A DNA stretch of 7,640 nt from CAZSMK01 sp964608095 (GTDB taxonomy: Bacteria; Sumerlaeota; Sumerlaeia; MWCT01; JAGHBZ01): contig CAZSMK010000143.1 in assembly GCA_964608095.1 (NCBI GenBank), positions 1 to 7,640 on the forward strand. The letters run 5' to 3'. Both the position numbers and the translations under genes were made by a program. Below, in pieces: positions 1 to 5,836 of the stretch; the first letter of the stretch is position 1; every line of letters begins with the position of its first letter. The notes below the pieces were generated by a model. It saw only the letters and a program-made list of their open reading frames with translations. It had not been told where the DNA came from and did not search any database.

Positions 1-34
1 TTTTTTTCTTGTTGACCTCAGAAAAAACGTCCAC

Positions 35-72
35 AAAAATAAAAAAATATAACAGGGGGGGCGTCCCCCCCC
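35..72 (-). terminator. Rho-independent terminator of the feo operon
   Basis: Read on the minus strand, 30 bases after the feoB stop codon, a run of eight G (72-65) is followed by a three-base loop and a run of seven C (61-55). This gives a stem of seven G-C pairs. A TGTTATA stretch and a T-rich tract (about 50-35) come next. A strong G/C stem followed by U residues is the classic intrinsic terminator. It closes the operon that starts near 2860. The homopolymer arms are unusual, since most terminator stems have mixed sequence. Confidence 0.85.
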
Positions 73-101
73 GCTCCTGCTGCGTCATTCCGTGCTGTCG
101 T

Positions 102-2129
102 TTAAAAAAAGAATCTGCCGACTTGATAGACTACGGTAGCAATAATCCACGCCACTCCAAGACTATAGAAAATTGAGATGAAGGCAAGTTTTCTTCCTGC
201 CTCCTGCCATATAGCGATAACTGCCGGAATACATGGAACATAAAGAAGAGTGAAAATCATGAAGGACAAAGCGGAGAGGGGATTAAAATGACTCTGAATT
301 ATGGAGCGGAGGGCTTGACCGGTTGCCCCATAAGTCGCTCCCAGCGTACCCACAATGGCTTCTTTTGCGGCCACCCCGACAAGAAGGGCAACGGAAGATT
401 GCCATTCGCCGAATCCGGGAGGAATAAAGAAGAATGAGATTTTGCTCCCTATGGTGCCTATTAAACTTTGAGACGATGCGTAATCCACGCCGGGTGGAAG
501 TGATGAGAGTAACCAGACTACCATCACCGCAGCAAAAATGACTGTTCCGGCTTTTTTGAGGAAATGTGCGCCCCTTATCCAGGTGTGAAATACTATGCCC
601 TTTAGCTTTGGAACTCGATAGGGAGGGAGTTCCATGATCAAGGGCGCCGCTTCCTCTCTGATGAAGAATTTTCTGAAAATTTGTGCGGTCAAAATAGCAA
701 CCAGAATACCAAACATATAAAGCCCGAAAATCACCCATCCCTGCGATTGTGCAAAAAACGCCGCAGAAAAGAAGACATAAACAGGTAAACGAGCAGAACA
801 TGACATGAACGGGATTAAGAGAATAGTCAAATGACGGTCCTTTCGGGATTCAAGAATGCGCGTTCCCAGTATCGCGGGGACACTACATCCAAACCCAAGG
901 ATCATGGGTATAAATGACTTCCCGTGCAGTCCCAATGCATGCATAATCCGGTCCATAACAAATGCGGCTCGAGCCATGTATCCGGAATCTTCGAGAATCG
1001 AGATAAGGAAAAAAAGAATCAGTATATTGGGGAGAAAGACCACGACCGAGCCCACACCACTTATAATACCATCAGAGACTAATGAAATCATAAACTCAGG
1101 CGCACTGACATACGACAGAAAAGAAGTAGCGCCTTTGCTCATGAGTTCGAAGACAATCTCGATCAAGCGTGCCAGAGGATTGCCAACCATAAAGACCAGT
1201 TGAAATGTAATCCACATGGACAAAAGAAAGAGGGGAAGTCCCAGATAGCGATTTACGAAGACCTGGTCTATTTTATCGGAAACATTAAGGAGAAACTCAG
1301 TGTCCTGGACTCGTTTGGTTACGCATTCCTTGATAAGTCCATGGACAAACCCGTAGCGCCCCTCGGTGATTGCCATCTCCATGTCCAATCCATAGGTCTT
1401 TTCAAACCAATCTGATCGCTCCTTTGCGAGCCTCAGAACTTTCTCACCTGCAGGATCGTTTTTTATCTTCTCAACTATACCGAGATCATTCTCGAGAATT
1501 TTCAAGACTACCCACCGATGGGGATACTTCTCGACTATCGATAGAGCAGAACTAACCTCCTCAATCTCTCTTATTATTTTTTCTATATCATTGCCATAGT
1601 GAACTTTGAAGGTGTGTTTGTCAGGAGGTTCATAATGAATAATAGCCTCTTTGAGTTCCTCGATGCCCTTTCCAACGAGTGCAACGGTCTCGACAACAGG
1701 GATTCCGAATACTTCGCTTATTTCTTCGTTATCAATGGTTATCCCCTGCTTCTGTGCGATATCCATCATATTCAAAACAAGTATCAAGGGAGCGCCCATC
1801 TCGAGAAGGGTGACCGTAAGATAAAGATGCCGTTCTATAACGGAAGCGTCGACAATATCGACGATAACGTCCGACTTATCTTCGAGGATAAACTCGCGCG
1901 CGATTTTTTCATCCAGGGAGATTGCCCCTAACGAATACGTGCCCGGAAGATCAATAATAAAAACGCGTCGTCCATTACTATAGAATTCCCCCTCTTTTCG
2001 TTCAACTGTTACACCGGGCCAGTTGCCCACGCGATGATGAAAACCAGTTAAAGAATTAAACACCGTGGTCTTTCCCGAATTCGGGTTACCGACCAATCCC
2101 ACAATTATTTCTTTCTGGTTATCCGACAT
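102..2129 (-). CDS. feoB: FeoB, GTP-dependent ferrous iron transporter
   Basis: Inner-membrane Fe(II) uptake protein of 675 residues. The N-terminal G domain shows G1 GNPNSGKT (14-21), G2 Thr41 in WPGVTVE, G3 DLPG (60-63) and G4 NMMD (120-123). A helical GDI-type spacer follows (about 170-280), then the membrane domain from about residue 290. The two gate regions and core carry the family's conserved cysteines: Cys415 in GFGCSVPAI, Cys444 in SCSARLPVY and Cys633 in YVPCIPA. KEAIVGTLGATYG lies between the last two. The protein ends in GRFFF without the Cys-rich tail of enterobacterial FeoB, which explains its shorter length (E. coli FeoB is about 770 residues). The ATG at 2129 overlaps the end of the FeoA-like gene by 11 bases. 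An AAGAAGG Shine-Dalgarno site six bases upstream lies within that gene, so translation is probably coupled. The family assignment is certain; Fe(II) as substrate follows from the family. Confidence 0.97.
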   Translation of the reverse strand: MSDNQKEIIVGLVGNPNSGKTTVFNSLTGFHHRVGNWPGVTVERKEGEFYSNGRRVFIIDLPGTYSLGAISLDEKIAREFILEDKSDVIVDIVDASVIERHLYLTVTLLEMGAPLILVLNMMDIAQKQGITIDNEEISEVFGIPVVETVALVGKGIEELKEAIIHYEPPDKHTFKVHYGNDIEKIIREIEEVSSALSIVEKYPHRWVVLKILENDLGIVEKIKNDPAGEKVLRLAKERSDWFEKTYGLDMEMAITEGRYGFVHGLIKECVTKRVQDTEFLLNVSDKIDQVFVNRYLGLPLFLLSMWITFQLVFMVGNPLARLIEIVFELMSKGATSFLSYVSAPEFMISLVSDGIISGVGSVVVFLPNILILFFLISILEDSGYMARAAFVMDRIMHALGLHGKSFIPMILGFGCSVPAILGTRILESRKDRHLTILLIPFMSCSARLPVYVFFSAAFFAQSQGWVIFGLYMFGILVAILTAQIFRKFFIREEAAPLIMELPPYRVPKLKGIVFHTWIRGAHFLKKAGTVIFAAVMVVWLLSSLPPGVDYASSQSLIGTIGSKISFFFIPPGFGEWQSSVALLVGVAAKEAIVGTLGATYGATGQALRSIIQSHFNPLSALSFMIFTLLYVPCIPAVIAIWQEAGRKLAFISIFYSLGVAWIIATVVYQVGRFFF

Positions 2130-2385
2130 TCATGACCTTCTTCAGAGCCTTGCCATGGTTATTCAACATTCTTCGTGATGCCAAAATGTACGCCTGCCTT
2201 TTTGAAACACGTATTTTTCTATCGCCACATAGTATAGAAAACCTATTACTGCTGGAACTTTTAAGAAGCGTATTTTCATCACCGAAACTTGAGTCCCTTG
2301 CCTCGCTCTTCTTTCGAATTGTTTTGTTTTTACTTCTATAATCCACCACTATGTGAGCGCCGATAGGGAGATCGAATATGATCAT
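2119..2385 (-). CDS. feoA: Diverged FeoA-like small protein of the feo operon
   Basis: An 88-residue protein between the DtxR regulator and FeoB. FeoA is a small cytoplasmic SH3-like protein that assists FeoB. The ends fit that fold: an N-terminal strand with LPIGAHIVV (6-14) resembles the FeoA opening 'L..G....V', and FSILCGDRKIRVSKRQAYIL (49-68) resembles its last two strands and the 'eA..I' helix turn. The usual middle motif (RL..LG...G) is not visible. It is replaced by a charged, Ser-rich stretch (17-48, with SSSS at 43-46), and a basic C-terminal tail follows. Its start codon overlaps the regulator stop (ATGA) and its end overlaps feoB by 11 bases, which strongly supports it being translated. 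A weak site (CGGA) lies five bases before the ATG. The gene is real with high probability; the FeoA assignment rests on position and partial similarity, and it could be an unrelated small regulator of FeoB. Confidence 0.62.
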   Translation of the reverse strand: MIIFDLPIGAHIVVDYRSKNKTIRKKSEARDSSFGDENTLLKSSSSNRFSILCGDRKIRVSKRQAYILASRRMLNNHGKALKKVMNVG

Positions 2386-2843
2386 TTTTTCCGTGAAGAA
2401 TTGTTTACCTTACCTAACATTTTATCCATTTCGATGTGCCTATCCGCCGGTAAATTATTAAGAAAATCATTCAACGATTGTAACCGTGCGATACTTTTCT
2501 CTGAGAGATAATGCTCGAGTCGGCATGCTTCTTGATCGGCTTGATTTGCTTCTATTCCCAATATTTTGTGGAGAAAGTTGAAAATGACCGTATGTCGTTC
2601 TTGAAAATACCGTGCGATTGCCTTCCCTTTATCAGTCAGATCAACCGTTCCATAATGCTCATGTATGACAAAGCCTTGTTTTGTGAGCGATTTCAGTGCA
2701 CTCACCACCGAAGGCTTACTCACGCCGGTTGTATCGGCTATATCCTTAATGCGGGCAGGTTTGCCTTTTTGCCGCAAAGTGAGTATAGCTTTTATATAAT
2801 CCTCACGTGTAGGGGTAATGTTGTTCATAGGTATAGTTGACAT
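2382..2843 (-). CDS. DtxR/MntR-family metal-dependent repressor of the feo operon
   Basis: A two-domain DtxR-type transcription factor of about 153 residues with no C-terminal SH3 domain. The winged helix starts at TREDYIKAILTL and continues through ARIKDIADTTGVSKPSVVSALKSL (recognition helix) and the wing YGTVDLTDKGKAIARYF. The dimerisation and metal domain follows, with ERHTVIFNFL and EACRLEHYLS. By alignment from memory to DtxR and MntR, the primary metal ligands would be Asp of EDY and Cys, Glu and His of ACRLEH. The Cys is the residue seen in iron-sensing DtxR/IdeR; MntR has Glu there. It is first in the operon and overlaps the feoA-like gene by four bases, so iron-dependent autoregulation is the likely role. 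Start choice is uncertain: ATG codons lie at 2861, 2843 and 2828, none with a good Shine-Dalgarno site. The 2861 codon falls inside the putative -10 box, so I prefer 2843 or 2828. Confidence 0.9.
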   Translation of the reverse strand: MSTIPMNNITPTREDYIKAILTLRQKGKPARIKDIADTTGVSKPSVVSALKSLTKQGFVIHEHYGTVDLTDKGKAIARYFQERHTVIFNFLHKILGIEANQADQEACRLEHYLSEKSIARLQSLNDFLNNLPADRHIEMDKMLGKVNNSSRKK

Positions 2844-2850
2844 CAAAAAT

Positions 2851-2866
2851 GTTAGATACATCTTAC
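2851..2866. promoter_or_regulatory. Candidate operator dyad for the DtxR-type repressor
   Basis: GTTAGATACATCTTAC is an inverted repeat with six of seven arm positions paired around a two-base centre. Weaker A/T symmetry extends it to about 2847-2870. It covers the candidate -10 box, a usual place for a repressor site. Its TTAG...CT(T/A)A outline recalls DtxR-family operators such as TTAGG...CCTAA, but it is not identical. Binding by the adjacent regulator is inferred. Confidence 0.42.
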
Positions 2867-2889
2867 TTTTATCCGCCTCTTCACGTCAA
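2860..2889 (-). promoter_or_regulatory. Candidate promoter of the dtxR-feoA-feoB operon
   Basis: On the minus strand TTGACG (2889-2884, five of six to the sigma-70 -35 consensus) is followed after 18 bases by TAAGAT (2865-2860, four of six to the -10). Transcription would start near 2853, giving a very short leader for the 2843 start and about 25 bases for 2828. This is a motif match by eye, not a measured promoter. It makes sense because the preceding gene ends 77 bases upstream and a weak hairpin lies between. Confidence 0.5.
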
Positions 2890-2925
2890 TAAAAATCAGA
2901 AAATAGCATCCTTTTTTCGGAGATG
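2890..2925 (-). terminator. Weak terminator-like hairpin after the nucleotidyltransferase gene
   Basis: On the minus strand, CATCTCC (2925-2919) and GGATG (2911-2907) can form a short bulged stem around an A-rich loop. TATTTTCTGATTTTTATT follows. The stem is only about five pairs, so termination would be partial at best. If it works, it separates the nucleotidyltransferase transcript from the feo operon. Confidence 0.28.
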
Positions 2926-2938
2926 AATTCGACTTCTT

Positions 2939-3556
2939 TTACTCCTCTTCCTGCTCCAGAAATCTACATAGCGATTCATACTCTTTTTTAGTATTGATAT
3001 TACGTACTACCCCATCGTCCATAACGTCTAAATATTGGATACTTTCCTCATCTTCCCTGATAAGGTTACGAAGTGTCATTTCCGGTGAAGCCTGCACAAT
3101 AGAGGCGAAAAGTGTGGATGGAATAATAACGGGATGTCCTTTACGACGTTGATATACGGGTATGATTGTTGTGCGTCTTTTCGTTTCCAACCATTTGTTA
3201 AAGAGTTCTCTGTATGTCGTGCTCTCTACTGCGGGATGATCGACGGGAACCAACAACATTCCTTGCGAGGAGCGCGATTGTGCGATAACGGCAAGGCGAA
3301 TTGAAGAGAATTGTCCTGCGTGGGGCGTGAAATTGATGACGACCTCGATTTCGGGCAATTCAAGTTGCTCTAAATCGCTGAGCTGCTCATACGAGGTCAC
3401 AACTGTAACCTTTTTGTATCCCGCTGAGCGAAGGCGTCGGTAAATCACCTCGACAAAAGTAGAATCGTTATATCTGAGAAATGCTTTCGGTGTACCGATT
3501 CGTTCTCCTTTCCCCGCAGCAAGGATAGTCGCCTGTATTTCGTTCGTATCTGTCAT
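2939..3556 (-). CDS. MobA/MocA-like nucleotidyltransferase (NTP_transf_3 type)
   Basis: A cytoplasmic 205-residue protein with the Rossmann-like nucleotidyltransferase fold of the molybdenum-cofactor cytidylyl/guanylyltransferases. The signature ILAAGKGERIGTPKA (11-25) binds the NTP phosphates, with Arg19 and Lys24 as expected. GQFSSIRLAV (81-90) is the second nucleotide-contact region. LLVPVDHPAV (101-110) holds the metal-binding Asp106; relatives often have DQP or DMP here. GHPV (140-143) is the typical substrate-loop motif. Near the end, NINT (186-189) stands where many members have a D-x-D/N-T motif, so one acidic residue is replaced by Asn. No molybdenum-cofactor or xanthine-dehydrogenase gene is nearby, so the substrate is open: molybdopterin or another phosphorylated acceptor. 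The ATG at 3556 has no clear Shine-Dalgarno site, but residue 7 onward already matches the family, so the start cannot be far off. Confidence 0.85.
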   Translation of the reverse strand: MTDTNEIQATILAAGKGERIGTPKAFLRYNDSTFVEVIYRRLRSAGYKKVTVVTSYEQLSDLEQLELPEIEVVINFTPHAGQFSSIRLAVIAQSRSSQGMLLVPVDHPAVESTTYRELFNKWLETKRRTTIIPVYQRRKGHPVIIPSTLFASIVQASPEMTLRNLIREDEESIQYLDVMDDGVVRNINTKKEYESLCRFLEQEEE

Positions 3557-3572
3557 GGGCGCAATCTATTCG

Positions 3573-3601
3573 ACCGTATCGCCCCGATGCTCCGACTGCA
3601 A
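3573..3601 (-). promoter_or_regulatory. Weak candidate promoter of the nucleotidyltransferase gene
   Basis: TTGCAG (3601-3596) and TACGGT (3578-3573) lie 17 bases apart on the minus strand, 17 bases before the ATG. Each matches only three of six consensus bases. Spacing and position are right and the gene needs its own start, because the neighbour upstream is divergent. Confidence 0.25.
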
Positions 3602-3616
3602 TAATTATTTGTTGAT

Positions 3617-3645
3617 TTGACTTATCACACTTGCGCCATTAAGGT
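3617..3645 (+). promoter_or_regulatory. Candidate promoter of spmA-spmB
   Basis: TTGACT (3617-3622, five of six to the -35) and TAAGGT (3640-3645, TA...T only) are 17 bases apart. Transcription would begin near 3652, about 11 bases before the strong Shine-Dalgarno site of spmA. The -35 is good and the -10 is poor, so the site may need an activator or may be a chance match. Confidence 0.38.
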
Positions 3646-3679
3646 AGCAAATATTTTGATAAAAGGAGGTGGTTGAACC

Positions 3680-4333
3680 ATGATGAACCATATCTTCATC
3701 TGGCTGATTATTTTGGGGATTCTCATGGGATTCTACACCGCAACGAAGGAGGCAATGGCTGCAGAAACCCTTGAAGAACGCCTGGAAGCAATCAAAAGCG
3801 TCGGAAGTGGGTTGACCGAGATTTGCTTCGAGCGCGCAAAACTCGCTGTCAATCTTTGCCTCGAGCTTATCGGCTACATGGCGCTATGGCTGGGATTAAT
3901 GAAGATCGCAGACGAAGGTGGTCTGGTGTCGTTTCTTGCCAGACTCGTTCGCCCGATAATGAGATTCCTGTTCCCTCGCATTCCAAAAGATCATCCTGCG
4001 CTCGGCGCCATGTTGATGAACATCTCAGCGAACATGCTTGGACTCGATAACGCAGCCACGCCGCTCGGACTCAAGGCGATGAAAGAGCTGCAAAAACTCA
4101 ATCCCGAAAAAAACCTTGCGACCGATGACATGATCATGTTCCTTGCGATTAACACATCGAGCGTTACGCTGATACCTTTTTCGATAATGGCATGGCGTGC
4201 TACCAAAGGCTCGATTAATCCCCAGATCATCCTTGGTCCTGCCCTGCTTGCGACATTTTTCTCAACAGTCGCCGGCATAAGCGCCGCGTATATCATGTCT
4301 CGACTATTCGGTAACAGAGGGAAAGGAGAATAA
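3680..4333 (+). CDS. spmA: SpmA-like membrane protein (nucleoside recognition/gate domain)
   Basis: A 217-residue integral membrane protein of the spore-maturation protein A family. An N-terminal membrane helix (about 4-20) is followed by a charged segment (EETLEERLEAIK-like, about 28-40), then helices including LGLMKIADEGG and the family hallmark NISANMLGLDNAATPLGLKAM (about 113-134). FLAINTSSVTLIPF (about 153-167) and a final helix near 185-207 complete it. Bacillus subtilis SpmA is close in length (about 196). In Bacillus it acts with SpmB in spore-core dehydration. In other bacteria the pair is widespread with unknown transport or membrane function. AAGGAGGT ends nine bases before the ATG at 3680; a second in-frame ATG follows at once (3683). 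spmB begins two bases after the stop, so the two are co-transcribed. Confidence 0.93.
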   Translation: MMNHIFIWLIILGILMGFYTATKEAMAAETLEERLEAIKSVGSGLTEICFERAKLAVNLCLELIGYMALWLGLMKIADEGGLVSFLARLVRPIMRFLFPRIPKDHPALGAMLMNISANMLGLDNAATPLGLKAMKELQKLNPEKNLATDDMIMFLAINTSSVTLIPFSIMAWRATKGSINPQIILGPALLATFFSTVAGISAAYIMSRLFGNRGKGE

Positions 4334-4335
4334 CC

Positions 4336-4890
4336 ATGTTTGCATTTGGTGTTGATGTTTTTTCAAATTGGGCGATTCCACTCATAATCCTTGCCATCGG
4401 TGTTATCGGCTACCTTCGGAAGGTAAAGGTCTATGAATGCTTCATAGAAGGTGCGAAGGAAGGGTTTGACATAGCGGTCATGATTATTCCCTATCTGGTG
4501 GCGATTCTATTTGCCATAGCATTGTTCGATAAAGGTGGAGCCATGCAAATCTTTGCGGAGATTTTCAAACCCATAACGAGTCTTATAGGGATGCCGCCCG
4601 CAATTCTTCCACTTGCCATTATTCGCCCACTTACAGGTGGCGGCGCACGCGGTGTCATGATCGACATTTTCGATAAGTTCGGGCCTGATTCCATTGAAGG
4701 ATTGATCGCCTCTGCGCTGCAGGGAAGCACCGAGACGACGTTCTACGTCCTTGCAGTATATTTAGGCAGCATAGGTGTCCGCCGTTATCGTTATGCCATA
4801 CCCGCATGTCTTGCAGGTGATTTAGTCGGAATAATAGCAGCCGTCATAATCTGTAATATCTGGTTCGGTCCGGGAGGACTTGTAAAATAA
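4336..4890 (+). CDS. spmB: SpmB-like membrane protein (nucleoside recognition/gate domain)
   Basis: A 184-residue integral membrane protein, partner of SpmA; Bacillus SpmB is about 178 residues. Family marks are VKVYECFIEGAKEGFD (30-45), a following helix AVMIIPYLVAILFAIAL, the loop RPLTGGGARGVMIDIF (about 96-111) and GSTETTFYVLAVYLGSIGV (about 131-149), which is almost invariant in SpmB. The more usual loop is SGSGALG, so GGGARGV is a small variation. AAAGGAGA lies seven bases before the ATG, overlapping the end of spmA, a sign of tight coupling. The pair probably forms one membrane complex. No spore gene is present here, so a role in sporulation should not be assumed. Confidence 0.94.
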   Translation: MFAFGVDVFSNWAIPLIILAIGVIGYLRKVKVYECFIEGAKEGFDIAVMIIPYLVAILFAIALFDKGGAMQIFAEIFKPITSLIGMPPAILPLAIIRPLTGGGARGVMIDIFDKFGPDSIEGLIASALQGSTETTFYVLAVYLGSIGVRRYRYAIPACLAGDLVGIIAAVIICNIWFGPGGLVK

Positions 4891-4915
4891 AGTCGCGGTA
4901 GGTTGAGTGAAAGGA

Positions 4916-5707
4916 TTACTTGACGGGGATTGACAGGCGCTTGATTGCCGATGCCTTCCCCGTGATATGATCCGCGGTTATGACAACACCGTTCAACCAC
5001 ACGTCTTCCGTGGCAATGCTATGTTTTACCGGCATCATCTTCAGGAAATTATCGATTATGATATCTTTCTTAACTCCGATTATAGAATCGCGCGCTCCGG
5101 TCATTCCGCAATCGGTTATGTAAGCCGTGCCACCGGGCAATATCCTTTCATCCGCGGTTTGAACGTGGGTATGAGTTCCTATGACGGCGCTCACCTTCCC
5201 ATCCAGGAACCAGCCAAGCGCAACTTTTTCCGATGTTGCCTCGGCATGAAAATCCACCGCAATAAGGCGCGTCTGCTTCTGTAGTTCTTTCACTATCTTT
5301 TCCGCCGCACGGAAGGGACAATCGTATGGTCTCATAAAAATCCTGCCAATAAGGTTTACAATACCGATTTTAATGTCGTTGCCGATTTCATATACACTGA
5401 AACCGTTTCCGGGAATACCGACATCCGCAGGGAAATTAGCGGGACGCAAAAGTTTAGGATCGATATCTATGACTTTGTAAATCTCACGGTTAGCCCATAT
5501 ATGATTCCCACCCGTAATAACATCAATTCCGTAATCATGGAGATTTTGGGCTATTGGAGGCGTAATCCCCTTGCCTCCTGCAGCGTTCTCGCCGTTCGCA
5601 ATGACGAAATCTATGTTGTACTCTTTTTTTAAAGAGGGTAAGAGCTGACGGACGGCATCTCTCCCGGGTCGACCCATTATATCCCCAACAGCTAAAATGA
5701 CTGTCAA
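4916..5707 (-). CDS. ymdB: YmdB-family metallophosphoesterase (2',3'-cyclic-nucleotide phosphodiesterase type)
   Basis: A soluble cytoplasmic dinuclear-metal phosphoesterase of 263 residues, the normal full length. All expected ligands are present: Asp9 in GDIMG, Glu40 and Asn41 in GENAAGG, Asn68 and His69 in GGNHIW, His154 in DFHAEATSEK, and His179 and His181 in GTHTHV. YITDCGMTGARDSIIG is another family block. Bacillus YmdB hydrolyses 2',3'-cyclic nucleotides in vitro and affects biofilm and motility decisions through RNA levels; the role here is inferred from family only. Translation starts at TTG (5707): GAGGAG lies six bases upstream and the protein aligns from its first residues, so the rare start is well supported. 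It follows the DUF187-like gene by 129 bases on the same strand. Only a poor promoter match (TTGCTC, 16 bases, TTTATT) lies in that gap. It is convergent with spmB. Confidence 0.95.
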   Translation of the reverse strand: MTVILAVGDIMGRPGRDAVRQLLPSLKKEYNIDFVIANGENAAGGKGITPPIAQNLHDYGIDVITGGNHIWANREIYKVIDIDPKLLRPANFPADVGIPGNGFSVYEIGNDIKIGIVNLIGRIFMRPYDCPFRAAEKIVKELQKQTRLIAVDFHAEATSEKVALGWFLDGKVSAVIGTHTHVQTADERILPGGTAYITDCGMTGARDSIIGVKKDIIIDNFLKMMPVKHSIATEDVWLNGVVITADHITGKASAIKRLSIPVK

Positions 5708-5836
5708 AATAGTCTCCTCTCTTTCTTTTCAAAAATAAATCCCGCTACAAACTTCGAGCAACGTAAGATTGAATACTTTTATGTAACCTTTCCCTCCCCT
5801 CATAAAACTGAAAGAAAAGAACACATGAACTACACT

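Noticed and set aside
1599..1931. Plus-strand open frame of 110 codons opposite feoB
   Set aside because: It is the complement of the conserved FeoB G domain and has no independent support.
3600..3609. AATAATTATT palindrome between the divergent promoters
   Set aside because: A ten-base A/T-only palindrome is easily found by chance and has no further symmetry around it.
5731..5836. Promoter or terminator between the DUF187-like gene and ymdB
   Set aside because: Only a poor -35/-10 match and a weak CTTTC/GAAAG pairing are visible; neither is convincing enough to list.
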